A DNA stretch of 37,062 nt from an uncultured Clostridia bacterium (lineage in GTDB: Bacteria; Bacillota; Clostridia; Christensenellales; Pumilibacteraceae), in the NCBI GenBank assembly GCA_944363615.1, contig CALVUQ010000016.1, positions 1 to 37,062 on the forward strand, in the 5' to 3' direction. Under the pieces are notes generated by a model. The model saw nothing but the letters and a program-made list of their open reading frames with translations. It was not told the origin of the DNA and did no database searches. A program made the position numbers and the translations under genes. The first letter of the stretch is position 1, and each line of letters begins with the position of its first letter. Positions 8,261-16,676 of the stretch are shown piece after piece.

Positions 8261-9066
8261 TGTTGGATTTCGACAAACTGTTTGAAGATTACATAAAAGA
8301 ATGGCTGGAAAATCACAAGGGAGAGTACACCGCGGACGAGGCGGAAAACATGATTCCCGACCTTTACGAAAAATTCGTAACCTCTCCCTGCAAAGAGGCG
8401 GGCGGTAAGACTCCCGAAGAGTATTTCAATGCCGTATCGGACCCGAAGGAACTGGTTGAAATGTTCGCGGAATCCTGTAAAGAAGGGGGCGCGTGCTCGC
8501 TTTTGTTCGACCGTATGGCGGAAGTTGCCGATTGTGCGCCTTTATTGTACGACCTGGTTGAAAAGGAAACCGATCCCTTGGTGGTCGCATCCGCCATGGA
8601 TTTTCTGGAAGACAGCGGCGCCGATCAGCCTTACGCAAAATACGCCGACTGGCTTACTGAGGGCGACAAAGACGAAAGCGTCGTGGAAAAAGCCGTGGAA
8701 ATATTGAAGGAGCACCCGTCCGAAGAGATAAAGAACCGTCTGTTGGACGCGTTAAGCCGCGCCACGGAGGAACAGAAGCAGATAATCGCGGACGTCCTTG
8801 TCCGCCAGGGCAAAGACGAGCGCACTTACGAGCTTTTGAAGCAGTTGTTCAAGTCCGGCAAAAATATCCCGTACATCGCTGGCCTTGTCGCAAAATACGG
8901 GGATGAGCGCGCCGCCGAGTTTCTGTATCCCGCGCTTGACAACAGTAATTACCTGGAGTTTATCGAGATACGCAACGCCATCGAGACTATGGGCGGCGTG
9001 GTGGACGACACTTATCGCGATTTTTCGGACGACGAATACTATAAAGCAATAAAACATCTTAAATAA
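8260..9066 (+). CDS. Uncharacterised acidic helical protein (HEAT-like)
   Basis: I do not recognise a named family. The 268-residue product is acidic and predicted nearly all helical, with no membrane segment or signal. From about residue 75 to 235 short antiparallel-looking helix pairs recur (for example PLVVASAMDFLEDSG, SVVEKAVEILKEHPS, EEIKNRLLDALSRA, DERTYELLKQLFKSG), which suggests a HEAT-like solenoid. The ATG shares a base with the TPR gene stop (TAATG), so the TPR and HEAT-like proteins are probably made together and may be partners. Function unknown. Confidence 0.7.
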   Translation: MLDFDKLFEDYIKEWLENHKGEYTADEAENMIPDLYEKFVTSPCKEAGGKTPEEYFNAVSDPKELVEMFAESCKEGGACSLLFDRMAEVADCAPLLYDLVEKETDPLVVASAMDFLEDSGADQPYAKYADWLTEGDKDESVVEKAVEILKEHPSEEIKNRLLDALSRATEEQKQIIADVLVRQGKDERTYELLKQLFKSGKNIPYIAGLVAKYGDERAAEFLYPALDNSNYLEFIEIRNAIETMGGVVDDTYRDFSDDEYYKAIKHLK

Positions 9067-9111
9067 TTCGGTTTTACACCCGTATCGTTTGTCAATAATT
9101 TTGGGGTGAGT

Positions 9112-9843
9112 ATGGAAAAAATTACGCTTGAAAAGATAAAATCCGATAAGGATTTCCGCGCGCTTATAGACAGCGCAAACAACAATCTCGAGAAAATGGG
9201 ATATACGGAGCACGGTTTAAGACACGTCGGTTACGTAAGCCGCACTACCGCCAATATTTTAAGAGAACTTGGCTACGACGATCGGATAGTGGAGCTGGGC
9301 GCAATCACGGGCTGGATTCACGACATCGGCAATGCCGTCAATCGCAAGAACCACGGCTTGTCCGGCGCTGCGCTTGCTTTTCCGCTGCTTACCCGCATGC
9401 GCATGGACATGAGGGAAATCGCGCTTATATTGGGCGCCATCGGCAATCACGAAGAGGAAACGGGCATTCCCGTCAGCGAGATAAGCGCCGCCCTCATTAT
9501 TGCGGATAAGTCCGACGCGCACCGTTCGCGCGTGCGCAAAAAGAGTTTCGATTATTCGGACATTCACGACCGCGTAAACATGTCGATAAAGAAAAATTCG
9601 CTGGTTATCGATCGCGACAAGCGCATTATCCGCCTTGTGATTTTCATGGACGAAACTTCCGCCTTGATGGAATATCTTCAGATATATCTTTCGCGCATGA
9701 TTTTAAGCGAAAAGGCCGCGGCGTTTCTCGGCTGCAGTTTCGAGTTGGTTATTAACGGCGCGGTAATCAACCGCAGGTCGGGCGTTGCTAAAAAAATGAC
9801 GCTTAAGTCCTCGGAAACGGAAGTAAGCGAGGAGGGCAACTGA
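9112..9843 (+). CDS. HD-domain phosphohydrolase
   Basis: A 243-residue protein with an HD metal-dependent phosphohydrolase domain. Ligand candidates in order are His38 (GLRHVGYV), the His70-Asp71 doublet (WIHDIGNA), His81 (KNHGLSG) and His113 (GNHEEETG), then an ADKSDAHR segment around residue 131-138 corresponding to the late Asp. Such domains act on nucleotides or phosphoesters; the substrate is unknown. I start at ATG 9112, preceded by GGGGTGA; a GTG two codons upstream (9106) is possible but overlaps that box. It is the last gene of the operon beginning at 3609, 45 nt after the preceding gene. Confidence 0.85.
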   Translation: MEKITLEKIKSDKDFRALIDSANNNLEKMGYTEHGLRHVGYVSRTTANILRELGYDDRIVELGAITGWIHDIGNAVNRKNHGLSGAALAFPLLTRMRMDMREIALILGAIGNHEEETGIPVSEISAALIIADKSDAHRSRVRKKSFDYSDIHDRVNMSIKKNSLVIDRDKRIIRLVIFMDETSALMEYLQIYLSRMILSEKAAAFLGCSFELVINGAVINRRSGVAKKMTLKSSETEVSEEGN

Positions 9844-10034
9844 TAGGATATCGGTATTTTCCGATAAGCCGCTTGCTTGTCTGCATTTTTTCGGGTGCCT
9901 TAATCCCGCGTTCGCTTTTTTCGGGGGGGAGGGCGCTTAGTCTGCGGCAAAATCCGACTGATTTTAACCCGCCCGAAATTTAGCATGATATTACGCTTGC
10001 CCGATATTAAAAAACACAAACGGCTGTTGCGTTA

Positions 10035-10063
10035 CCCGATCGATTTTACGGTCGGGCTTTTTT
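10035..10063 (+). terminator. Intrinsic terminator before the YkvI-like gene
   Basis: An 8-bp stem CCCGATCG / CGGTCGGG (10035-10042 with 10049-10056, one G-T pair) with a 6-nt loop is followed by CTTTTTTG. It probably ends the 3609-9843 operon; the roughly 190 nt between also hold a small TATCGG/CCGATA hairpin near 9850 but no gene. Confidence 0.8.
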
Positions 10064-10111
10064 GCGCCCGAAAAACTCATAAAGCCGCGTTCGGCAAAGT
10101 ATATTTATAAT

Positions 10112-11167
10112 ATGTTTAAGATTTTTTCGGTTGCCATGCTTATCGTAGGCACTATCATAGGGGCGGGATTCGCCTCGGGAAGAGAGATCGTGGCCTTTTT
10201 CGGCACTACGCCCGCGCCATTGGTGGCGGCGGTCTGCGCTTTACTGGTGTTCGTCATGTGCCTGGTTTTTCTTTCCGTGGGGCAAAGGGCGGAAGCGGAC
10301 GATATAGGTACGGTAAACAAAAAAATCGCGGGAAGATTCGACGTCGTCCTCAATATTTTTCTTCTGTTCAACAGCGCCGTGTCGCTAAGCGCGATGCTTG
10401 CGGGCTTCGACAGTCTTTTCGGCTCGATTTATCCTTTAAAGCCGTTGTATTCCGTTGCGTTCGGTGTGATTTCCACGCTTGTGGTAACAAAAGGGCTTAA
10501 AGGGCTTTTAAGATGTAACGCCGTACTCGTGCCCGCGCTTATCGCTATTATCGCCGCGGTAACCTTGACAAACGTCAGTTCGCCTTCTTTTTCTTTGTTC
10601 ACCGCAAAAACCGCTTACCGCAGTTTTACCTACATTTCCATGAATATGATGCTGGCGGCGGCTGTTCTGACAACCGTGCACGGGTTAAGCAAAAAACAGA
10701 TAATCGCGGCGTCTTTGATTACGTCGGTTATTGTTGGTGCGCTTTTATTGATGTTCACGCTTGCGCTGGGCTCGTCTTCGGCAGGAGAAGCGGATATGCC
10801 CATAATAACCATGTCCAAAGAAACGGGCAGGCTTATGTACGGGCTGAGCGTATCATGCGTCGCCGCGGGTATTTTCACGACGATGCTGACCGCTCACATA
10901 TCCCTGGCGGAGTGGGTCAATTCGTTTTGCGCAAACCGCTTGTTTTCCGCTTTTATCTCTTTCGTTTTCTGTCTGGCGCTGAGTTTTATAGGGTTCAAAA
11001 CGGTGGTAGACAATCTTTATCCTTTCCTGGGTGTTTTAGGAGCGCTTTATTTCGCGGTAAGTCTTATCTATTTATTTAGAAGTTCTTCTCTTTCTGGCAA
11101 TAAGCTTTTCGCAAAGGCAAACGGAAAAGTACATAAGCGCGGCAAGCAGGCAAAGAATGACGGTTGA
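10112..11167 (+). CDS. YkvI-like multi-pass membrane protein (LeuT-fold permease)
   Basis: A 351-residue inner-membrane protein with about ten hydrophobic segments. The N-terminus FSVAMLIVGTIIGAGFASGREI matches the YkvI family, whose glycine-rich, broken first helix (GTIIGAGFASG) resembles amino-acid permeases of the APC/LeuT fold. The transported substrate is unknown. There is no Shine-Dalgarno sequence; TATATT and TATAAT lie directly upstream (10100-10111), but no good -35 is visible. The last 96 bp (11072-11167) overlap the opposite-strand ABC permease gene; the encoded tail there (FRSSSLSGNKLFAKANGKVHK...) is hydrophilic and probably cytoplasmic. Confidence 0.8.
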   Translation: MFKIFSVAMLIVGTIIGAGFASGREIVAFFGTTPAPLVAAVCALLVFVMCLVFLSVGQRAEADDIGTVNKKIAGRFDVVLNIFLLFNSAVSLSAMLAGFDSLFGSIYPLKPLYSVAFGVISTLVVTKGLKGLLRCNAVLVPALIAIIAAVTLTNVSSPSFSLFTAKTAYRSFTYISMNMMLAAAVLTTVHGLSKKQIIAASLITSVIVGALLLMFTLALGSSSAGEADMPIITMSKETGRLMYGLSVSCVAAGIFTTMLTAHISLAEWVNSFCANRLFSAFISFVFCLALSFIGFKTVVDNLYPFLGVLGALYFAVSLIYLFRSSSLSGNKLFAKANGKVHKRGKQAKNDG

Positions 11168-11887
11168 CGCCATGACAAGGTCCAATTTAAACACCTGGCC
11201 GCCATATATGATAAGGTATCCTAAGCCCGCGCCCGAAACCAGATATTCGCCCATTATGGTGCCCACCCAAGACAATCCCACGTTAATCTTAAGCACCGAA
11301 ATGAAGTTGGGGACGGAGTAGGGAAGTATCAGTTTGGTAAGAATCTGAAATTTGGTTGCGCCCATGGATTCAAGCAGGAATATTTTGCCCTTGTCGCAGC
11401 TCATAAATCCGTTAAGGACGCTCATGACGGTAACAATGATGCAGATAAGAAACGTCATCATGATTATGGCGTTCATGTTTGCACCCGCCCATATTATGAT
11501 TACCGGTCCAAGGGCGATTTTCGGCAGGGCGTTAAGCACCACTAAGTAGGGCTCTGCCACTCTTCGGAAAGTTTCGCTCCACCACAAAAGTATCGCGACT
11601 ATTACGCCCACGACCGTAGAGATAAGAAATCCCAGCACGCACTCGAGAAGAGTTATTCCTATGTGCTTCATGATGTCCTGCTTCCATAGGTCGGCAAACG
11701 TCCTGACTATGCGCGAAGGAGAGCTTACGAAAAACGAGTCCACCCAGCCTACCGCGGTGGAAAGTTCCCACAATCCCACAAACGCCACCAGTACGGCTAT
11801 CTGTATGATCAGGATTTTACTTTTGTCCAGTTTGATTTTTCTAAGGTAAAGCTGCCGCGGCGACAGCGTTTTTTTATTTTTCTTCAT
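11072..11887 (-). CDS. ABC transporter permease (SsuC/TauC type)
   Basis: A 271-residue permease of the binding-protein-dependent transport family with about six membrane helices. The EAA loop that docks the ATPase is seen as ESMGATKFQILTKLILPYS, and GEYLVSGAGLGYLI is typical of nitrate/sulfonate/taurine permeases. The chosen ATG (11885-11887) has AGAGGTGA 6 nt upstream; the frame extends to a TTG at 11911, but that would bury the ribosome binding site. It is the third gene of the importer after the binding protein and ATPase, with a 27-nt gap. Its last 96 bp run head-on into the YkvI-like gene. Confidence 0.9.
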   Translation of the reverse strand: MKKNKKTLSPRQLYLRKIKLDKSKILIIQIAVLVAFVGLWELSTAVGWVDSFFVSSPSRIVRTFADLWKQDIMKHIGITLLECVLGFLISTVVGVIVAILLWWSETFRRVAEPYLVVLNALPKIALGPVIIIWAGANMNAIIMMTFLICIIVTVMSVLNGFMSCDKGKIFLLESMGATKFQILTKLILPYSVPNFISVLKINVGLSWVGTIMGEYLVSGAGLGYLIIYGGQVFKLDLVMASTVILCLLAALMYFSVCLCEKLIARKRRTSK

Positions 11888-11914
11888 GTGTTTCACCTCT
11901 TTGGTTTTCAATTG

Positions 11915-12670
11915 TTATACGCAAACTTCCGTCCATATTTTATCGAACCATACCGAAAAGCCCGGATCCTCGCGCCGCTTCAAAGGCGTAGGGGCGTTTA
12001 TGTCTATGGTAAAAATGTTTTTGACGGAAGCGGGCCTTGGGGAAAGCACCACCACGCGGTCGGACATGGAAACCGCCTCCGAAATGTCGTGCGTAACCAG
12101 TACCGCCGTCTTTTTTTCCTGCCGTATAATGGCATAAACGTCGTCGCATACCGAAAGTCTGGTCTGAAAATCCAGCGCCGAAAAAGGCTCGTCAAGCAAA
12201 AGAATTTTGGGGCGGAAGGCAAGCGTCCTGATAAGCGCAACCCTTTGACGCATTCCGCCCGACAGCTCGCCGGGGTAATGTTTAAAGAAATCCTTCAGCC
12301 CGTATTTAATCAGCAGATTTTCGGCGTATTCGACGTTTTCCGCCGTCTTTTTTTTCTGAATTTCCAGTCCGAGCATTACATTGTCGCGTATGGTGCGCCA
12401 CTCGAAAAGCTGGTCGCGCTGCAGCATATAACCCACGTCGCAGCCCGTTTTTCCGTCCACGCGTTTTCCGTCGACGAAAATCTGTCCCTCGGTGGGGCGG
12501 ATAAGCCCCGCCGTCAGCGACAAAATAGTGGTTTTTCCGCATCCCGACGGGCCTACAAGCGAAACAAATTCGCCTTGTTTCACATCCAAGGAAACGTTTT
12601 TAAGCGCGTCGGTTTCCCCCTCCGGCGTCTGATAACAAAGCGAAACGTTTTTTATCGAAAGCATATCCAT
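11915..12670 (-). CDS. ABC transporter ATP-binding protein (SsuB/TauB type)
   Basis: A 251-residue ATPase that energises the importer. It shows Walker A GPSGCGKTT, Q-loop MLQRDQLFEW, signature LSGGMRQRVALIR, Walker B ILLLDEPFSALD and the switch histidine in VTHD, all in order. The RDQLFEWRTIRDNV segment after Walker A is characteristic of nitrate/sulfonate/taurine/pyrimidine importers. I use ATG 12668-12670, which has GGAG at good spacing (CGGAGAAAAAATTATG). An intercistronic hairpin lies just upstream (12691-12745), between this gene and the binding protein, and could lower its expression relative to the binding protein. Confidence 0.93.
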   Translation of the reverse strand: MDMLSIKNVSLCYQTPEGETDALKNVSLDVKQGEFVSLVGPSGCGKTTILSLTAGLIRPTEGQIFVDGKRVDGKTGCDVGYMLQRDQLFEWRTIRDNVMLGLEIQKKKTAENVEYAENLLIKYGLKDFFKHYPGELSGGMRQRVALIRTLAFRPKILLLDEPFSALDFQTRLSVCDDVYAIIRQEKKTAVLVTHDISEAVSMSDRVVVLSPRPASVKNIFTIDINAPTPLKRREDPGFSVWFDKIWTEVCV

Positions 12671-12690
12671 AATTTTTTCTCCGTAAAAAA

Positions 12691-12745
12691 GCAAAGGAAA
12701 ACTTTGCGGGCGGCGCCTTTTTTACGATGGCAAAGCCCGCAAAGT
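12691..12745 (-). terminator. Intercistronic hairpin / possible attenuator in the ABC operon
   Basis: On the minus strand ACTTTGCGGGC (12745-12735) pairs perfectly over 11 bp with GCCCGCAAAGT (12711-12701), followed by TTTTCC and a second T-run near 12690. A third arm CTTTGC (12696-12691) can instead pair with GCAAAG of the second arm (12707-12702). Such hairpins between the binding-protein and ATPase genes commonly stabilise the upstream message or reduce read-through. The role here is inference. Confidence 0.6.
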
Positions 12746-12759
12746 CGGTGCGTTTCGGA

Positions 12760-13761
12760 CTACTGCGCTATCGCAAGCGCGTAAGTGTTGTCTACCGCCG
12801 CGGTATAAGTCACGCGCGTTTCCAGAAAGCCCGCGTTTTCCATAACGTCCTGAAGCTTGATATAAGCCTGCTCGGTAAATACCAGGTCGTCGCACCATGC
12901 GTCGATTTCAAGATAACTTGTGACCGATGCGGCAATGGACTCCAAAGAAGTGCCCGCAAAAGAAGGCTCAAGCGACTCGGCAACTTTTTCGGCGGTGTTG
13001 TCTTTAATATAATCGTATCCCTTTTTGACCGCGCGCAAAAAGTCCTTTATAAGCTCGGTATTTTCTTCGATAAAGCTCTTGCTGGCGGAAAAAGAAGTGT
13101 AGGGGATTTCGCCGCTGGCTTCGCCTACAGACGCCACGATGTAACCTTTCCCGGAAGCTTCGAATTCAGACGCGGTGGGCTCGAAAAGAGTGGTGTAATC
13201 CACGGTGTCGTCCGATTCGAATACGGGCGCCATCATGTTGAAAGCTACGTCCGTGTTGAAGTTAAGGTCCGTTTCCTCATCTAAGCCCGCGTTGTTGACG
13301 ATATACTGCATGGTCATTGCGGGAACGCCGCCCACTCTGCCCGCAAGCACGTGTTTGCCCCTCAGCATGGACCACTCGAAGTCGGGCTGGGGCGTTTTCG
13401 ACACCAAAAAGGAGCCGTCCCTTTGTGTAAGCTGGCCGAATATGATCGGGTAGTCCTTTTGTCCCTGAGCCTGACAGTAAATCGTTGCTTCGGGTCCCAT
13501 TAAACCTATGTCCGCGGATTTTGAGGTAATGGCGGTCATGACTTTATCCGCGCCGCCGCCGTTGGAAAGTTCGATTTCCATGCCGTATTCCTCAAAGTAG
13601 CCGTTATTGATTGCGACGTACAAAGGCGCGTAAAATATGGAGTGCGTGACTTCCGACAGTCGTATTTTGACGGGACCGTCGCCGTCGTCTTTGCAGCCCA
13701 CAAGCGCAAAACTCATAAGCGCCGTTACCGCAATCAAAAAAAGAGCGATTGTTTTTTTCAT
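12760..13761 (-). CDS. ABC substrate-binding lipoprotein (NMT1/SsuA-like)
   Basis: A 333-residue solute receptor anchored outside the membrane. The N-terminus MKKTIALFLIAVTALMSFALVGCKDD is a lipoprotein signal with lipobox LVGC, so Lgt and signal peptidase II should process it. The mature part begins KIRLSEVTHSIFYAPLYVAINNGYFEEYGMEIEL, typical of the NMT1/SsuA family that binds sulfonates, nitrate, taurine or thiamine pyrimidines. The ligand cannot be told, and no thiamine riboswitch is seen upstream. I use ATG 13759-13761, directly preceded by GGAGG; the longer frame to 13818 would bury the signal peptide. First gene of the SBP-ATPase-permease operon. Confidence 0.9.
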   Translation of the reverse strand: MKKTIALFLIAVTALMSFALVGCKDDGDGPVKIRLSEVTHSIFYAPLYVAINNGYFEEYGMEIELSNGGGADKVMTAITSKSADIGLMGPEATIYCQAQGQKDYPIIFGQLTQRDGSFLVSKTPQPDFEWSMLRGKHVLAGRVGGVPAMTMQYIVNNAGLDEETDLNFNTDVAFNMMAPVFESDDTVDYTTLFEPTASEFEASGKGYIVASVGEASGEIPYTSFSASKSFIEENTELIKDFLRAVKKGYDYIKDNTAEKVAESLEPSFAGTSLESIAASVTSYLEIDAWCDDLVFTEQAYIKLQDVMENAGFLETRVTYTAAVDNTYALAIAQ

Positions 13762-13840
13762 TTTTTCCTCCGTTATTAAAAAAATAAGTATTGTGTGATT
13801 TTGCGCGCCCGCCGTCATGGGGGATCGATCGCATAGTCCA

Positions 13841-13870
13841 TTTTATGCTTAAAGGCATAAGTGTGTTAAC
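13841..13870 (-). promoter_or_regulatory. Possible promoter of the ABC importer with inverted repeat
   Basis: On the minus strand TTAACA (about 13870-13865) is followed by 18 nt and TAAAAT (about 13846-13841). An inverted repeat TTATGC-N6-GCATAA at 13843-13860 fills the spacer and -10, a plausible operator position. No regulator gene is adjacent, so this is tentative. Confidence 0.4.
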
Positions 13871-13935
13871 TTGCCGTTATAAAAGATTCAGGCGGTTTTT
13901 GCGGCTTATTTTATGCGTATTTTCGTAAATTAAAC

Positions 13936-13974
13936 TTGCTTAAGACGTTTTTTTGTGGTATAATCGTATCCGTA
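13936..13974 (+). promoter_or_regulatory. Sigma-A promoter of valS
   Basis: TTGCTT (13936-13941), 17-nt spacer, TATAAT (13959-13964). The sequence TATAATCGTATCCGTA is shared with the promoter at 3558-3573. The predicted leader to the valS ATG is only about 25 nt, too short for a T-box. Confidence 0.75.
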
Positions 13975-13995
13975 AACTATTTTTTCGGAGCAATT

Positions 13996-16611
13996 ATGAA
14001 TAAGACATACGACCCGAAGTCCTTCGAGGACAGAATCTACAAAAAATGGCTGGATAAAAAGTATTTTCACGCCAAGCCCGATAAGAACAAAAAGCCGTTT
14101 ACCATAGTCATTCCGCCGCCCAACATTACGGGGCAGCTTCATATGGGACACGCCCTCAACGACACCATTCAGGACGCCATAATCAGATATAAGCGCATGA
14201 AGGGGTTTGAGGCGCTCTGGCTTCCCGGTACCGACCACGCCTCCATCGCCACCGAGGTCAAAATCGTGGAAAAAATGCGTGAAGAGGGGTTAAGCAAAGA
14301 AAGCGTCGGCAGGGAAGGCTTTCTTAAGCGCGCTTACGAATGGAAGGAAAAATACGGCGGCAGGATAGTGGAGCAGCTTAAGAAAATGGGCTTTTCCTGC
14401 GACTGGGACCGCCTTGCCTTCACCATGGACGAGCGTTTAAGCAAAGCCGTAAGGGAAGTTTTCGTCAACATGTACGAAAAAGGCCTTATTTATCAGGGCG
14501 ACAGGATAATCAACTGGTGTCCCGATTGTAAAACGGCGATTTCCGACGCGGAAGTGGAGTACGAAACGGAAGAAGGACATCTTTGGTACCTTAAGTATCC
14601 TATATCCGATTCCGACGAATACATCGTGGTTGCGACCACCCGCCCGGAAACCATGCTGGGCGATACCGCCGTCGCGGTCAATCCTTCCGACAAACGCTAC
14701 TCTTCGCTTGTCGGCAAGACCGTGGATCTGCCGCTTACGGGCCGTAAGATTCCCGTGGTTGCGGACAGGTACGTCGATAAGGCTTTCGGTACGGGCGCGG
14801 TCAAAATCACTCCCGCTCACGACCCCAACGACTTCGAGGTGGGCTTAAGGCACGACTTACCCGTCATCCGCGTCATGAACGACGACGCCACGATGAACGA
14901 GAACGCAGGCAAGTACTGCGGACTTACGCGCGAAGAGGCAAGAAAAGCCATAGTCGAAGATTTCGATAAACTGGGACTGCTGGTCAAAATCGAAAAGCAC
15001 GAGCATAACGTCGGACACTGCTACCGCTGTCACAACACCATCGAGCCCATTGTTTCCAAGCAGTGGTTCGTTAAAATGGAAGGACTTGCCCGTCCCGCGA
15101 TAGAGGCGGTGCTTAAAAAAGACATCGAATTTTTGCCCAAAAGGTTTGAAAAATCCTACCTTCATTGGATGAACAATATACGCGACTGGTGCATCTCCCG
15201 CCAGCTTTGGTGGGGACACCGCATACCCGTGTTTTACTGCGACGCATGCGGCTACCGTACCGCCTCTAAGGAAGACATTTCGGTCTGCCCCAAATGCGGC
15301 AAGCCGCTCCGTCAGGACGAGGACGTGCTGGACACCTGGTTTTCGTCCGCGCTGTGGCCTTTTTCCACGCTGGGCTGGCCGGATAAAACGGAGGACCTTG
15401 ATTACTTCTATCCCACGGACGTTCTGGTCACCGCGTACGACATCATCACTTTCTGGGTTTCGCGCATGATTTTTTCCGGGCTGGAAAACATGGGCGAAAA
15501 GCCGTTTTCCACTGTACTTATTCACGGTATTGTCCGCGACGCTTTAGGCAGAAAGATGAGTAAATCTTTGGGCAACGGCGTCGACCCGCTGGAGATAATA
15601 GACAAATACGGCGCGGATTCGCTTCGGTATTCGCTGGTAAACGGCATTTCTCCCGGCGGCGACATAAGGTTTTCCGAAGATAAGATGGAAAGCTACCGTA
15701 ATTTCATGAACAAGATCTGGAATGCTTCCCGATTTGTGCTTATGAACTGCGAAAACGCGGAAATAAAGGATATCGGCGAAGTCAGAAACCTGTCTTATGC
15801 CGATAAGTGGATACTATTTAAGCTTAATTCCGCCGTGGGCGCCGTCACTCGTTTTATGGATAAGTACGAGGTGGGGCTTGCCGCTTCCCGTATTTACGAA
15901 TTTATCTGGAACCAGTTCTGCGACTGGTATATCGAGTTCAGCAAGACGGAGCTTTATTCCGACGACGACGAAAAGCGTTCTGCCGCGGCCAGCGTGCTTG
16001 TGTACGTATTGCGCGAAACGCTTAAGCTTGCGCACCCGATAGTACCGTTCATAACGGAGGAAATTTACGACGCGTTACCCAATAAAGACGCCGAAGACAT
16101 CATGATTTCGCCGTTCCCCGAGGTCAATCCGAAGCACGCGTATCGTGCCGACGCCGCCAAGACCGACGCGGTGATAGAGCTTATCAAGGCCGTCAGAAAC
16201 CTGCGCCGCGAGATGAACGTCAGCCAGAACAAGCGCACCGCCGTTTACATCGTCCCGAAAGAGGGCAAGGAAAAACAGCTTAAAAAAATGTCGGGTTATA
16301 TCGAAAAACTCGCGTTTGCAAGCGGCGTTTATTTCGGCGAGCCTTCCGGTAAAAACGCTTCTTTGGTTACGCCTTTGGGCAACGTATTCATTCCCATGGG
16401 CGACCTTATCGACTTCGACAAGGAGCGCGCGCGTCTGAAGGCGGAAATCGAAAAGACAGACGGGGAAATCGCCCGCGCCCGCGGCAAACTGGAAAACAAG
16501 GGCTTTACGGAAAAGGCTCCCGCCGCGCTTGTGGAAAAGGAACGCGAAAAACTCGTCAAATTCGAGGAGCTTAAAAAAGGACTGCTTAAAAGCCTTGAAG
16601 CGCTTGACTGA
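13996..16611 (+). CDS. valS: Valyl-tRNA synthetase
   Basis: ValRS charges tRNA-Val and edits mischarged threonine. The 871-residue protein is of normal length. It has the class I signature HMGH (49-52, after PPPNITGQL), the CP1 editing insertion, zinc-type cysteine clusters (CPDC near residue 175; CDAC...CPKC near 415-435), the KMSKS loop (520-524), an anticodon-binding helical domain, and the C-terminal coiled-coil arm (last about 65 residues) found in bacterial ValRS. The ATG at 13996 follows CGGAG; an upstream in-frame TTG at 13936 lies in the promoter. Its own promoter and terminator make it monocistronic. Unlike many Firmicutes valS genes it has no room for a T-box leader. Confidence 0.98.
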   Translation: MNKTYDPKSFEDRIYKKWLDKKYFHAKPDKNKKPFTIVIPPPNITGQLHMGHALNDTIQDAIIRYKRMKGFEALWLPGTDHASIATEVKIVEKMREEGLSKESVGREGFLKRAYEWKEKYGGRIVEQLKKMGFSCDWDRLAFTMDERLSKAVREVFVNMYEKGLIYQGDRIINWCPDCKTAISDAEVEYETEEGHLWYLKYPISDSDEYIVVATTRPETMLGDTAVAVNPSDKRYSSLVGKTVDLPLTGRKIPVVADRYVDKAFGTGAVKITPAHDPNDFEVGLRHDLPVIRVMNDDATMNENAGKYCGLTREEARKAIVEDFDKLGLLVKIEKHEHNVGHCYRCHNTIEPIVSKQWFVKMEGLARPAIEAVLKKDIEFLPKRFEKSYLHWMNNIRDWCISRQLWWGHRIPVFYCDACGYRTASKEDISVCPKCGKPLRQDEDVLDTWFSSALWPFSTLGWPDKTEDLDYFYPTDVLVTAYDIITFWVSRMIFSGLENMGEKPFSTVLIHGIVRDALGRKMSKSLGNGVDPLEIIDKYGADSLRYSLVNGISPGGDIRFSEDKMESYRNFMNKIWNASRFVLMNCENAEIKDIGEVRNLSYADKWILFKLNSAVGAVTRFMDKYEVGLAASRIYEFIWNQFCDWYIEFSKTELYSDDDEKRSAAASVLVYVLRETLKLAHPIVPFITEEIYDALPNKDAEDIMISPFPEVNPKHAYRADAAKTDAVIELIKAVRNLRREMNVSQNKRTAVYIVPKEGKEKQLKKMSGYIEKLAFASGVYFGEPSGKNASLVTPLGNVFIPMGDLIDFDKERARLKAEIEKTDGEIARARGKLENKGFTEKAPAALVEKEREKLVKFEELKKGLLKSLEALD

Positions 16612-16644
16612 ACCTGATTAAAAATAATACGACATCGTCTTTAG

Positions 16645-16676
16645 CCGCGACCTACGTAACGGGCCGCGGTTTTTTT
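16645..16676 (+). terminator. Intrinsic terminator of valS
   Basis: Stem CCGCGACC / GGGCCGCGG (16645-16669, one mismatch) followed by seven T. It lies about 35 nt after the valS stop. The remaining space to 16890 holds a short open frame (16681-16920) with no ribosome binding site that I do not regard as a gene. Confidence 0.8.

Noticed and set aside
11888..12784. 298-codon plus-strand open frame opposite the ABC ATPase
   Set aside because: The opposite strand encodes a textbook ABC ATPase with all motifs in order; the plus-strand translation is Arg/Phe-rich shadow sequence.
12760..13761. Thiamine-precursor importer assignment for the ABC system
   Set aside because: The binding protein belongs to a family with several ligands, and no TPP riboswitch or thiamine gene is adjacent.
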